NCBI RefSeq assembly: GCF_013839525.1
Contig: NZ_JACDIS010000002.1
Location: 248,001-312,000 of the forward strand
From: Chthonobacter rhizosphaerae
GTDB lineage: Bacteria; Pseudomonadota; Alphaproteobacteria; Rhizobiales; Pleomorphomonadaceae
Length of the DNA: 64,000 nt
Direction of reading: 5' to 3'
How positions within the stretch are numbered: the stretch's first letter is position 1; each line of letters starts with the position of its first letter. This document shows positions 32,671 through 42,015 of this stretch, in pieces. Position numbers and translations under genes: made by a program. A model generated the notes under the pieces. It searched no databases. It was not told the origin of the DNA and saw only the letters and a program-made list of their open reading frames with translations.

Positions 32671-34273
32671 GGCGATCCTCCTGCTCGCGCGGCTCTTGGC
32701 CGAGGCCAAGACGCACGGCGAGAGACTCCGCCACATGGGGCGCGATGCTGTGGATCCGGCGCACGTTCTCCACGTGCCACATGCGGATCTGGCTGGTGAA
32801 CACGCCCCCGAGCAGGGGGCCGACGACGAAGATTCCCTCCGAGGCGGCGAGCGTCTCGTCGACCGCGATGCCGCGCCGGGTCGGGTTCGGTTCGATAAGG
32901 CCGCTCCGGACGAGGCTGCGGATGAGGGGCGAGGAGGATGCGGCGTCGACCTCCTCGAATCCGGAGCAGTTGACGACCGCGGCGAACGACCGATCCGCTG
33001 TCCGGCTCGAGCCGTCCGACGAGCGGTAGTGCAGCGTCCAGCCCGAGTTTGACGCGGGCTCCAGGCGATCGAGAGCGCCCGCCACGTGAAGGAGGGCGCC
33101 GGACTGCCGCATCCGATCCGCGGCGTCGCGATACTCGCGGCCCGCGCGACGGATCAGCCGGGAGAAGTGCATGCCGTGCTGCTCGTGAAAGGCGCGCGTC
33201 TCGTCGGTGCCGAGCATCTCGAAAAGGGCGCCGAGCTTCGCGCCGACGGAACCGAAGCCGTCGCCGACCGTCAAGCCGGCCTGGAGCGCGGCGTCGACGT
33301 CCCGCTCGGCGGCCGTCATCACGTCGAGGGCGGTGCCGCCTCCGGCGGCGAGAAGCGCGTCCATGGCAGGCGTCGGCAGGTCGATCTCCGGCCCGCCGGA
33401 GATGCGGTGGGGAAATTGGCCGCCGGGCGAGAGAACCACGACGGATCGGGCCGCATCCGACAGGCGCCGATCGTGGGCGAGCACGTAGACGAGTTCGAGG
33501 GCGCTCGCGTTGGCGCCGACGATCAGGAGGTTGCGCCCGTCCGGCGACGCGGACAGCAGCCGCTCGCGTACGGCCGAAAGGGTGGCGTCGAAGGAGGGCG
33601 CATAGGCGTCGTCGATCAGACCGGACCCGGGTCCCGGCGACACGCCGGGCGGAAGGATCGACCGGCCGGGCGGGCTGCCGACGGCGAGGACGACCGACCC
33701 GGCCGCCAGATCCGCGACCGGGCTATCGGACCGCGCGACGGAGACCACGAAGCCCTGGCCGGCCCGACGCAGGTCGGTCGCCTCGCCGTGAAGGACGGTC
33801 ACGGTGGCCAGACCGTCGCGGCGCGCGGCCTCGATCGCGTCGGCCATCTCGGCCTGGAGGAAGGCTCCGAACAGCCGGCGCGGGATGTAGGCCTCCGCGA
33901 ACCGGCCGGACGCGATGGCGTCGGCGTTGCGGTCCTGCCACGCGCGGGCGCATTCGCCGCCCGCCTCGGCGAGGTCCGCCGTCCAGCGCGGCCGTTCGCG
34001 CACGAACCAGGCCGCGAACCGATCGGCGAGTTCGGCGGGCAGGAATTCAGCGGCCGTCGTGATGATCAGCGCGTTCGGCGACGAACGTCGGCCGTAGGGG
34101 AGTCCCGTCCAGGCCTGGTCGTCGCGCTCCACGACGACGACATCGACCGGGCGGTCCCACCTCGGAGATCGGCGCAGACGATCGAAAAGCGAAAGCACGG
34201 TGCAGCAGCCCGCCACGCCGCTCCCGATGACAGCCACGTCCGCTTCGGTCCGGTCCAAACCACGTGTGTTCAA
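32660..34273 (-). CDS. FAD/NAD(P)-binding oxidoreductase of a glycan cluster
   Basis: 537 aa. The N-terminal dinucleotide-binding motif is VAVIGSGVAGCCTVLSL, and a second Rossmann motif appears at LLIVGANASALELVYVL. FVVGPLLGGVFTS near the C-terminus resembles the FAD-binding end of the FAD-NAD(P)-binding (PF13454) group. Such proteins are often annotated as hydroxyacylglutathione-like or FAD-dependent oxidoreductases; the substrate is unknown. First gene of the minus-strand arm, overlapping the acyltransferase. Its presence in a glycosyltransferase operon is unusual. Confidence 0.8.
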   Translation of the reverse strand: MNTRGLDRTEADVAVIGSGVAGCCTVLSLFDRLRRSPRWDRPVDVVVVERDDQAWTGLPYGRRSSPNALIITTAAEFLPAELADRFAAWFVRERPRWTADLAEAGGECARAWQDRNADAIASGRFAEAYIPRRLFGAFLQAEMADAIEAARRDGLATVTVLHGEATDLRRAGQGFVVSVARSDSPVADLAAGSVVLAVGSPPGRSILPPGVSPGPGSGLIDDAYAPSFDATLSAVRERLLSASPDGRNLLIVGANASALELVYVLAHDRRLSDAARSVVVLSPGGQFPHRISGGPEIDLPTPAMDALLAAGGGTALDVMTAAERDVDAALQAGLTVGDGFGSVGAKLGALFEMLGTDETRAFHEQHGMHFSRLIRRAGREYRDAADRMRQSGALLHVAGALDRLEPASNSGWTLHYRSSDGSSRTADRSFAAVVNCSGFEEVDAASSSPLIRSLVRSGLIEPNPTRRGIAVDETLAASEGIFVVGPLLGGVFTSQIRMWHVENVRRIHSIAPHVAESLAVRLGLGQEPREQEDRHAG

Positions 34274-34542
34274 CCTGTTCTCCTATGGCGAGCCCTGCCG
34301 CCCCATCCGGCACGCTGTGGTCTTGCCGGAAGACATATGTCGGATTAAGGATGTATTTTGTTTAGGTTTTTATCACAATTGAAAGCAGCAGCCCGGGACT
34401 TCAAGGTCAGATCTCTATAGTCGATTTTCTTGAGCCGGCGCTACGCTCCGGCGCGTTGGATAGAAATCACGACGCGAGGCGAATAGAAAGGCGTCGTTCG
34501 TCTGCCCTACATTCGTCGACGTACAGCGGTCGAGCGCACTTC
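34274..34542. promoter_or_regulatory. AT-rich divergent promoter region
   Basis: About 270 bp between the two arms of the polysaccharide cluster. The 34340-34385 part is the most AT-rich in the vicinity (GATGTATTTTGTTTAGG, TTTTTATCACAATTG). A perfect 10-bp palindrome GACATATGTC lies at 34332-34341. Promoters for both arms are expected here, but I could not pin a -35/-10 pair. Confidence 0.45.
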
Positions 34543-35469
34543 ATGACAGCGATGGTTCATCCACTGGCGGAATGCCGGAGTACAAGTCTTGGCTCTGGAA
34601 CAAAGATTTGGCAATTTTCGATCATCGAGACAGGCGCGATAATCGGCGCGGAGTGCAACATCTGCTCCCATTGTCTCGTTCACGGCGGCGTCGTCGTCGG
34701 TGACCGAGTCACCATCAAGAACGGCGTGGAGCTGCCGCCCGGGACCGAGATCGGCGACGACGCCTTCATCGGCCCGAACGCGAGCTTCGCGGCGACGAAC
34801 GGCCGGGGCGCCGCGGCGCGCGACGCGCGCATCCGTGTGCTGAAGGGCGCCTCCATCGGCGGCGGCGCGGTGATCGCCGCCGGGGTGACGATCGGGGAGA
34901 ACGCCATGATCGGCGCCGGCGCGGTGGTGACGCTTTCGGTGCCGCGCAACGCCATCGTGGTCGGCAACCCGGCGCGGATCATCGGCTACAGCGACGCGCC
35001 GGCGGCCGCGGCGCCGGTGCTCGCACCGGAGCGGATGCCGATCGGAGCGACCCCGTCCAACGTCAAGGGCGTGAGCCTCCACAGGATGCCCCTGATCGAG
35101 GACATCCGGGGCAATCTCACCGTCGGCGAGTTCGAACGGTCGGTGCCGTTCGCCGCCAGACGGTACTTCATGGTCGTGGGCGTGCCGAGCCTGGAGACCC
35201 GGGGCGAGCATGCGCACCGGGAATGCGAGGAATTCCTGATCTGCGTGACCGGCAGTTGCCGGGTGGTGGCGGACGACGGCGAGCGGCGCCAGGAGTTCAG
35301 GCTCGACAGCCTCGACCAGGGACTCTATCTGCCCCCGCGCGTCTGGCGGACGCACTTCGGCTATTCGAGCGACGCCATCCTGCTGGTGTTCGCATCGCAC
35401 CACTACGATCCGGACGACTACATCCGGGACTACGACCAGTTCCGGCGCGAGGTTCTGCAGTCTCCATGA
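34543..35469 (+). CDS. Bifunctional sugar N-acetyltransferase / dTDP-4-oxo-sugar 3,4-ketoisomerase (WxcM-like)
   Basis: 308 aa. Residues about 5-160 are a hexapeptide-repeat acyltransferase ([40 protein letters not shown]). Residues about 170-308 are the cupin-type isomerase found in Fdt[17 protein letters not shown] with its two catalytic histidines, then [10 protein letters not shown] and [13 protein letters not shown]. In Xanthomonas-type WxcM the same fusion occurs. Makes a 3-acetamido-3,6-dideoxyhexose precursor with the adjacent aminotransferase (ATGA overlap). The start at 34543 was preferred to 34456 because the hexapeptide domain begins there. Confidence 0.9.
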   Translation: MTAMVHPLAECRSTSLGSGTKIWQFSIIETGAIIGAECNICSHCLVHGGVVVGDRVTIKNGVELPPGTEIGDDAFIGPNASFAATNGRGAAARDARIRVLKGASIGGGAVIAAGVTIGENAMIGAGAVVTLSVPRNAIVVGNPARIIGYSDAPAAAAPVLAPERMPIGATPSNVKGVSLHRMPLIEDIRGNLTVGEFERSVPFAARRYFMVVGVPSLETRGEHAHRECEEFLICVTGSCRVVADDGERRQEFRLDSLDQGLYLPPRVWRTHFGYSSDAILLVFASHHYDPDDYIRDYDQFRREVLQSP

Positions 35470-36599
35470 TTCCTTTTCTCGATCTGGCGCCCGCCACCCG
35501 CGAGGTGCGCGGCGAACTCGACGCGGCGATCGCGCGCGTGCTGGACTCCGGCATCTACATCCTCGGCCCCGAGGTGGCGGCCTTCGAGGAGCGTTACGCC
35601 GACTACTGCGGCGTGTCGGCCTGCATCGGCGTCGCCAACGGGCTCGACGCCCTCGTCCTTGCCCTCCGGGCGGTCGGAGTCGGCCCGGGCGACGAGGTGA
35701 TCGTGCCGTCGCACACGTTCGTGGCCACCTGGCTGGCGGTCGTCCACGCCGGCGCGACCCCGGTGCCGGTGGAACCGCTGGAGACGACCTTCAACATGGA
35801 CCCCGCCCGGATCGAGGCGGCGATCACGCCGCGCACCAGGGCGATCGTGCCGGTCCATCTCTACGGCCAGCCCGCGGACCTCGACCCGATCCTGGCGATC
35901 GCCCGGCGCTTCGGCCTGAAGGTGGTGGAGGATGCCGCGCAGGCGCAGGGCGCCCGCTACAAGGGCCGCCGGATCGGCGGGCATGGCGACGCGGCCGCCT
36001 GGAGTTTCTATCCGGCGAAGAACCTCGGCGCGCTCGGCGATGCCGGCGCGGTGACGACCAACGATCCGGAGATTGCCCGGCAAGTCCGGCTGCTGCGGAA
36101 CTACGGCTCGGAGGTGCGCTACTACAACGAGGCGGTCGGCCACAACAGCCGCCTGGATCCAATCCAGGCGGCGGTCCTGTCGGTCAAGCTCGCGCACCTG
36201 GACGCCTGGAACGAGCGTCGGCGCGCCGTCGCGGCGGCCTATCTGGACGGACTTCGCGATGTCCTGCCGCTGCCGGCGGTGCCGGCCGGCATGGAGCCGG
36301 TCTGGCATCTCTTCGTGGTGCGGCACCCGCGGCGCGACCTTCTGAAAGCCCGGCTGGAGGAGGCGGGCGTCGGCACGCACATCCACTATCCGGTCGCCTG
36401 CCACCAGCAGAAGGCCTTCGCGGCGATGCCGGTGGCCGGGGCCGACCTGCCGATCGCCAGCCGGCTGGCAGACGACGTGCTGAGCCTGCCCATGGGGCCG
36501 CACCTGTCGCTCGATGAGGCGGCGCGGGTGATCGCGGCCGTCCGGCATGTGCTCCGCTCGCCGGATCTTGCCGACGGGGCCGCCGGACGCGATGGCTGA
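35466..36599 (+). CDS. DegT/DnrJ/EryC1/StrS sugar aminotransferase
   Basis: 377 aa, PLP-dependent. [18 protein letters not shown] at the N-terminus, [27 protein letters not shown] (PLP-binding Asp) and [16 protein letters not shown] carrying the Schiff-base lysine. It transfers an amino group to the dTDP-3-keto sugar made by the upstream ketoisomerase. Overlaps that gene by 4 bp and the following flippase gene by 8 bp, so the three are tightly coupled. Position 3 specificity is inferred from the FdtA-type partner. Confidence 0.93.
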   Translation: MIPFLDLAPATREVRGELDAAIARVLDSGIYILGPEVAAFEERYADYCGVSACIGVANGLDALVLALRAVGVGPGDEVIVPSHTFVATWLAVVHAGATPVPVEPLETTFNMDPARIEAAITPRTRAIVPVHLYGQPADLDPILAIARRFGLKVVEDAAQAQGARYKGRRIGGHGDAAAWSFYPAKNLGALGDAGAVTTNDPEIARQVRLLRNYGSEVRYYNEAVGHNSRLDPIQAAVLSVKLAHLDAWNERRRAVAAAYLDGLRDVLPLPAVPAGMEPVWHLFVVRHPRRDLLKARLEEAGVGTHIHYPVACHQQKAFAAMPVAGADLPIASRLADDVLSLPMGPHLSLDEAARVIAAVRHVLRSPDLADGAAGRDG

Positions 36600-38091
36600 G
36601 CCGTCGAGCCATCGGCACATTCTCCGGGCGGTCGCGCTCCTCGGCAGCTCCTCCGCCGTCCAGGTCGTCATCGGCATTCTTCGGGTCAAGCTGATCGCGG
36701 TCCTGATCGGGCCGGCGGGCGCCGGACTCGTCGGCCTCTACAGCGCGGTGCTCGCCATGACGAGCACGTTCGCGGGCTTCGGCCTGTCGCACGGGGGCGT
36801 CCGCGAACTCGCGGCCGAGAAGGAGAACCGGCCGGCGGCCGACGAGATCCGGCGGACGCTGTTCTGGGGCGGCGTCGTGCTCGGCGTCCTTGGGGCGCTC
36901 GCGGTCGTGCTGCTGCGCCATCCGATCGCCGAGCACATGGTGGGCGACCCGTCGCGCGCCGATGACGTGGCCTGGCTCGGCGTCGGCACTGTCCTGACGG
37001 TCATCGCGGCCGGGCAGACGGCCCTCCTCAGCGTCCTCGGCCCGGTCCGCGATCTTGCGGTGATCGGCGTCGTGTCCACCGTCATCGCATCCGTGGTCGG
37101 GATCGGCATGATCCTGCTCGCCGGCCTGGACGGGGCCGTGTGGGTCGTGATCGCGCTTCCGCTCGCCAGCGTCCTCGTCGGCGCCGTCTACGGCGCGCGG
37201 CTGCCGCGTCCGGCCTGGCCGCCGGTGCGGGTGGCCGGCGCGCCGGCGCGGTTCGGCGGCATGATCCGGCTCGGCATCGCGGTCACCATCGCGGGCGTGG
37301 TCGGCAGCCTCGCGCAGGTCCTGGTGAGAACCGCCGTGACGGACGAGCTCGGCCTGGACGCGGTCGGCCACTTCCAGGCGGCCTGGGCGATCTCGATGCA
37401 GTACCTGGGCTTCGTACTCGCCACCATGGCGGTCGACTACTATCCGCGCCTGTCCGCCGTGGTGGCGGACCGGGAGAAGGCCTCCGCCCTCGTCAACGAC
37501 CAGACCGAGGTGGCGCTTCTCCTGGCGGGACCGTTCCTGGTCGGCGGCGTGGCTCTCGCGCCCGTCGTCATCCCGATCCTCTATTCGGCGGCGTTCGCGG
37601 AGGCGGTGCCGGTGCTCCGCTGGCAGATCGTCGGGGACGTGTTCAAGCTGGCCGCCTGGCCGATCGGCTTCCTGCTCCTGTCGCAGCGGTCGAGCCGGTG
37701 GTTCGTGATCACCGACGCCCTCTGGGGCGTGCTCTACGTGGCCTTCGTCGTGGTGGCGCTGCCCCGCCTCGGGCTGCTCTCGACGGGGGTCGGGTTCGCG
37801 GCCGCCTACCTGGTCTATTTCCTTGCGGTGCTTGCCGCGGCGGCGCGGATCGCCGGCCATCGGCCGACCCGGCGGAACGTGGGGTTGATCGGCCTTAATC
37901 TCGTGCTGATCGGGGCCGTCTACGGCCTATGCGCGGCGTCGCCGCTCGCCGGCGCGATCGTCGGCTGCGCCGTCGCGGCGCTCTATGCCGGCATGTCGGC
38001 GGTCCTCATCTCGAACCGGGTCGATCCGTCGTCGCGGCTCGGACGGGTGTACGGCCGGATCAGGCACTTCGCCCGGCGGCGTGCTGCCTGA
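36592..38091 (+). CDS. Wzx-type O-antigen/polysaccharide flippase
   Basis: 499 aa, about 12-14 hydrophobic helices, inner membrane. Starts [20 protein letters not shown], with the helix-breaking [20 protein letters not shown] seen in MATE/Wzx transporters of the WzxE group; [14 protein letters not shown] matches the conserved loop. Expected to move lipid-linked repeat units across the membrane. The gene overlaps the aminotransferase end, which ties it to the acetamido-sugar pathway. A second, different flippase lies at 40466. Confidence 0.9.
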   Translation: MAEPSSHRHILRAVALLGSSSAVQVVIGILRVKLIAVLIGPAGAGLVGLYSAVLAMTSTFAGFGLSHGGVRELAAEKENRPAADEIRRTLFWGGVVLGVLGALAVVLLRHPIAEHMVGDPSRADDVAWLGVGTVLTVIAAGQTALLSVLGPVRDLAVIGVVSTVIASVVGIGMILLAGLDGAVWVVIALPLASVLVGAVYGARLPRPAWPPVRVAGAPARFGGMIRLGIAVTIAGVVGSLAQVLVRTAVTDELGLDAVGHFQAAWAISMQYLGFVLATMAVDYYPRLSAVVADREKASALVNDQTEVALLLAGPFLVGGVALAPVVIPILYSAAFAEAVPVLRWQIVGDVFKLAAWPIGFLLLSQRSSRWFVITDALWGVLYVAFVVVALPRLGLLSTGVGFAAAYLVYFLAVLAAAARIAGHRPTRRNVGLIGLNLVLIGAVYGLCAASPLAGAIVGCAVAALYAGMSAVLISNRVDPSSRLGRVYGRIRHFARRRAA

Positions 38092-38196
38092 CCGGAATCG
38101 CCGGGCCGTGCGGATGCGGGTGCGCGCGCAGGGCAAATCGGTTTATGAAATCGAGATCCATCAGCTGAGGCCCAGACGACGGGTGGGGGGAATGGC

Positions 38197-38763
38197 ATGC
38201 TGGCTCCGATCGACACGCGCCTGATGGCTCTGCTTTCGCTGCCCCGGAACGCCGTCGGGGCGGAGATCGGGGTGCACGAGGGGGCCTTCTCCCGGGAGAT
38301 CGTCCGGATCGCCCAGCCGAAGCGCCTCTACCTGATCGATCCCTGGCTCCTGTTTCCCGGCGAGACCTACGCGGACAGCTGGTACGGGACCCGGCGCGCC
38401 ACGCAGGACATCATGGACGCGCGCCATGCCCATGTGGCGGCCACCTTCCAGCGTCAGATCGAGGCCGGGTCGGTCCGCATCCTCCGGGCGCTCAGCGTGG
38501 ACGCGGCCCTGATGATCGCCGACGACGAGCTGGATTTCGTCTATGTGGACGGAGACCACAGCTACGAGGGCGTCACCGCCGATCTCTCCGCATACGGTCC
38601 GAAACTGAAGGTCGGCGGGCTTCTGGTCGCCGACGACTACATGCTCGGCTCGTGGTGGAAGGACGGCGTCGTGCGCGCCGTGAACGACCTCATCGGCCGG
38701 GGGCAATACGCCATCGAGTTCAAGATGGGCTCGCAGATCGCGCTCCGGAAACTCACCGGGTGA
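38197..38763 (+). CDS. Class I SAM-dependent methyltransferase (Methyltransf_24-like)
   Basis: 188 aa. SAM-binding EIGVHEGAFSREIVRIA, RLYLIDPWLL, LDFVYVDGDHSYEGVTADL (a strong Methyltransf_24 signature) and GGLLVADDYML. Soluble. Probably methylates a sugar hydroxyl in the glycan made by this cluster, by context only. It follows the flippase by 105 bp on the same strand. Confidence 0.88.
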   Translation: MLAPIDTRLMALLSLPRNAVGAEIGVHEGAFSREIVRIAQPKRLYLIDPWLLFPGETYADSWYGTRRATQDIMDARHAHVAATFQRQIEAGSVRILRALSVDAALMIADDELDFVYVDGDHSYEGVTADLSAYGPKLKVGGLLVADDYMLGSWWKDGVVRAVNDLIGRGQYAIEFKMGSQIALRKLTG

Positions 38764-38983
38764 CGACCGGCCAAGCCGCCCGCGAGGACCGCCCAGTCCT
38801 CTCGGCCCGCCGCTCGGCGTCCGTTGCCCGCCACACCCCCCTCGGTCATGGTCCTCGACCGCGCACCGCCCTGGTCGTCCCGCCTGAGTCCATGGATCGT
38901 CGGCCGAAAGGCGACCATGTCGGGCGAGGGGAGACGGGTCGCGGGCCGGCCGGCGCGGATCGCCTTCGGGTTTGTGACGATTT

Positions 38984-38996
38984 TCTATTTTGATAT
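38984..38996. repeat. 13-bp AT-rich repeat, copy 1
   Basis: TCTATTTTGATAT, found again at 39372-39384. Both are surrounded by GC-rich DNA, each about 60-150 bp before a short plus-strand gene, so a shared promoter or binding site is possible. Confidence 0.5.
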
Positions 38997-39057
38997 GGAG
39001 TGATATCGGGGCCCTGCGGGTGGGGGAGCAAGCGGCCGACGAGGACCAGGACCCCGG

Positions 39058-39261
39058 ATGAGAGTGAAGTTTATTGCCTATTACCTTCTGGCGCTGGGGT
39101 GCGTGCTTGCTCTCATGTCAGTCGTCTACAGCTACAGACCGGACCATGCGGGCGTCCTGGAGGGTTTGATCTATTCGATCCTATTGGCGTCTGTGGCCGT
39201 CATCGTCCTCTATCTTCTTCGCAGGCTGTTCTATTCTCGGTCCCGAGACACTCATCACTAG
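39058..39261 (+). CDS. Small two-span membrane protein
   Basis: 67 aa. Helices at about residues 6-25 and 36-54, with a charged C-terminus (RRLFYSRSRDTHH). AGGA lies 10-13 nt before the ATG. Codon use is less GC-biased than neighbouring genes, so it may be newer to the genome. No family recognised. Confidence 0.55.
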   Translation: MRVKFIAYYLLALGCVLALMSVVYSYRPDHAGVLEGLIYSILLASVAVIVLYLLRRLFYSRSRDTHH

Positions 39262-39371
39262 CATACCGTTGGGGGAAACGCGGCATCGGTTCCGCGTGCG
39301 GACGGACCGAAAGCCGGATCGTCGACCTTGCCGTTGACCGCGGCCTATTTTTGTACGCAAATCACAATGTT

Positions 39372-39384
39372 TCTATTTTGATAT
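39372..39384. repeat. 13-bp AT-rich repeat, copy 2
   Basis: Identical to 38984-38996, 388 bp away, in front of the zinc-ribbon gene. Confidence 0.5.
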
Positions 39385-39517
39385 TGGGGCGAGTGGCTCT
39401 GGCTGGTCCGATTTTTCATGGAGATCGCCCGCGGGACGGCGATCTCGCTGCCATGCGTGGGTGGATCGGATACAGGCGGTCGGGGCTGGCGCGCGTCATC
39501 TGTTTCGGGGATGGGTG

Positions 39518-39769
39518 ATGAGGCGGTCATCGATCGAACACATCAGAAGCAAGTTGCCGGACCGGGGGGCGCACCTGGAATGCCCGGTCTGCCACGGCCA
39601 GGATCTCAGATCGTCCATCAAGCAGGAGGACGTGCCGCTGGCGCTTCTCTACGAGGGGCAGGCGACCTCCTTCTTCGGCCCGCCCGGATATCTGCGCGTC
39701 TATTCCCTGACCTGCGCGTCCTGCGGCCACGTGATGCTGTTCGATGCGGACGTGATCGATCGGAAGTGA
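39518..39769 (+). CDS. Small zinc-ribbon-like protein
   Basis: 83 aa starting MRRSSIEHIRSKLPDR. Two CXXC knuckles, CPVC at about residue 22 and CASC near residue 67, could bind one zinc. The middle is Pro/Gly/aromatic (GPPGYLRVYSLT). A Met 19 codons upstream (39461) is possible. No family recognised beyond the zinc-ribbon-like pattern. Confidence 0.6.
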   Translation: MRRSSIEHIRSKLPDRGAHLECPVCHGQDLRSSIKQEDVPLALLYEGQATSFFGPPGYLRVYSLTCASCGHVMLFDADVIDRK

Positions 39770-39957
39770 CGCGCCGATACCCGGAGCGGCCCCGGCGTCG
39801 ATGGCGGCCGCGGGCGTTCGAGGCGTCATCGGGGGAGGGCAGGAAGGCCCGACACCGCCTATGGTCAATGCATCGTTTCCGCCCACGGTGGCGGCGCGGT
39901 AAAAGGGAGGCGAGTCGGTTCTCCGGGCGCTGAGCCCGGCCTTGTACTGGGTGCCCG

Positions 39958-40209
39958 ATGCATTTCTATGTTGCCCGAGTGACGCTCGCCTCAGGCGATG
40001 TGCTGCCGCCCATCACCCTCTACGCGGACACGGCCGTGGAGGCCGAGCTTGCGGTCAGCCGGATCCCGGGCCTTCGGGACAGGGACAAGGTCGCCGTGAC
40101 GGTCGTCGACAATCCCGCCGTGGAGAAGTGGCTGGGCAGAAGCCGCTCGGACGGCCGCGGCATCGTCCGCCACACGGTCGCCTGGACGGACGAGGTGCCG
40201 GGCACCTGA
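39958..40209 (+). CDS. Small hypothetical protein
   Basis: 83 aa, MHFYVARVTLASGDV. Predicted alpha/beta mix without membrane segment or signal peptide. No family recognised. It follows the zinc-ribbon gene by 188 bp and precedes the second flippase. Confidence 0.5.
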   Translation: MHFYVARVTLASGDVLPPITLYADTAVEAELAVSRIPGLRDRDKVAVTVVDNPAVEKWLGRSRSDGRGIVRHTVAWTDEVPGT

Positions 40210-40465
40210 CTTGAGAGACGACCCTCCGGCGCCGGCCACGCGGCCGGGCGGCGAGGGCGTATCCGCCCGTCTTCCCGGCGCATACGGGCGCGCGGAGAGG
40301 GCCGGCGGCGCCCGTCCATCCATGAGATCGCCGCAGTTGGCGGTTTGAACGGGGCCGGCCCCCAGGTGGATTTTCCCGGTGCGGCCTGCCCTTTCTTGTG
40401 CGATGCATCAGCCGAACGGCATAGATTGGCCGTTCGCGTCCATCGCCCCGAGCCGCAGCGAGTTC

Positions 40466-42010
40466 ATGGCCACGAATCGCAAGATCTTCATCAACACGGT
40501 CGCGGGAGGCGCCACGCGGATCCTGGGGCTGGCGATCGCCTTCGTCACCACGCCGGTGATGATCGTGACCCTCGGCGACCAGGGATTCGGCCTCTTCACC
40601 CTGATCGGGGCGCTGACGGCCTACGCCGGCCTTCTGGATTTCGGCATCGGGCCGGGGCTCGTGCGCCACTATTCGGAATACACCGAACGGGGCGAGCCGC
40701 TGGCCGTCCGGCAGGTGACCACGTTCAGCATCGTGTTCTACGCCGTGCTGTTCCTCGTGGTGGCCGGTCCGCTCTACGCCGTGGCGCCGGCGCTCTGCGA
40801 CCTCCTCGGACTGCCGGCCGAGATGCGCGACACGGCGGTCGCGTCGATCATGCTGATGTTCGGCTGGTTCATCCTGTCGTCGCTCGGCGGCGTGTTCGGA
40901 TCGCGGCTCGTGTCGCTGCACCGGATGGACGTCGTCTCGGTGATCGCGCTGGTCGGACAGATCCTTTACGCGGCGCTCGTCATCCTGGTGCTGCCGATCT
41001 ACCCGACCGTCACGGCGGCCATCCTGTTCAACGTGGGGCAGGTGCTGTTCACCGCGCTCGTAATGCTGGCGCTGGTGATCCGCGCGGACGGCAACCCGGT
41101 CTCCAACCCGTTCCGCATTCCCGGGGCGCTTGTGAAGAAGCTGCTTAGCTTCGGCGGGTGGATGCAGATCAACCAGTTCGCCGCCATCGTGTCTCTGGAG
41201 CTCGACAAGCTCATCATCGGCCGCTACCTCGGCGTGGCGGCGGTGACGCCCTACCAGATCGGCAACCGGCTGGCGACGCTGAACCGCCTGATCCCGCTCC
41301 AGTTCCTGTCGGCGATCGTGCCGGCGGCCACCAGCATCGCGATCCGCGCCCGCGGGCCGGAGCTGGAGGCCTTCTACGTGCGGATGAACCGCTACCTGAT
41401 GGTGATGACGCTCGCCATCACGGGCTTCGTGGTGGCCGACGCCAACCGGCTGGTGCTCGCCTGGATCGGGCGGGAGTATGCGGAGGCGGTGTTCGTCATC
41501 ATCGCGCTGTCGATCTCGTTCGCGGTCAACAACCTGACGGGCGGCGGGACGACGATCGTCCGGTCGGCCGGAATGCCGCGCTACGAGACCTACTACGCGC
41601 TGGTCTCCACCGGCCTCAACGTGGTGCTCACCCTGGCGGCGGCGCCGTATTTCGGGCTCGTCGGCATCATCGGGGCGACGATTGTGGCGAACGTGATCGG
41701 CTCGGTCTACTTCCTCGTCCTGTTCGGGCGGCTGTTCGACTTCCCGCTCTGGCGCTCGCTCCTCAGCTGGCTCATCCCGCTCGTCGCGGTCACGGTGGCG
41801 TCCATCCTGGCGGTCAAGGGCGTGCACGCGGTGTTCCCGCCGCAGGCGGACGCGGGACGCTGGGTGCATCTCGGCTGGCTGATCATCGAAGGGTCTCTGT
41901 TCATGCTCGTCTTCGTGCCCGGACTGTTCGTCGCGAGATTCTGCACGGAGGAGGAGACCGCGCTCGCCTCCCGCTTCCTGGCAGGCTTCCGCCGCACGAT
42001 CCGGATCTGA
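40466..42010 (+). CDS. Second Wzx-type polysaccharide flippase
   Basis: 514 aa with about 12-14 transmembrane helices. N-terminus ATNRKIFINTVAGGATRILG and the early motif DQGFGLFTLIGALTAYAGLLDFGIG are typical of the RfbX/Wzx polysaccharide-transport family. DKLIIGRYLGVAAVTPYQIG resembles the mid-protein signature. It is not close in sequence to the flippase at 36592, so the two likely serve different glycans or belong to different subfamilies. Start 40466 is chosen over 40379 because the first helix begins soon after. Confidence 0.9.
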   Translation: MATNRKIFINTVAGGATRILGLAIAFVTTPVMIVTLGDQGFGLFTLIGALTAYAGLLDFGIGPGLVRHYSEYTERGEPLAVRQVTTFSIVFYAVLFLVVAGPLYAVAPALCDLLGLPAEMRDTAVASIMLMFGWFILSSLGGVFGSRLVSLHRMDVVSVIALVGQILYAALVILVLPIYPTVTAAILFNVGQVLFTALVMLALVIRADGNPVSNPFRIPGALVKKLLSFGGWMQINQFAAIVSLELDKLIIGRYLGVAAVTPYQIGNRLATLNRLIPLQFLSAIVPAATSIAIRARGPELEAFYVRMNRYLMVMTLAITGFVVADANRLVLAWIGREYAEAVFVIIALSISFAVNNLTGGGTTIVRSAGMPRYETYYALVSTGLNVVLTLAAAPYFGLVGIIGATIVANVIGSVYFLVLFGRLFDFPLWRSLLSWLIPLVAVTVASILAVKGVHAVFPPQADAGRWVHLGWLIIEGSLFMLVFVPGLFVARFCTEEETALASRFLAGFRRTIRI

Positions 42011-42015
42011 GCGCG

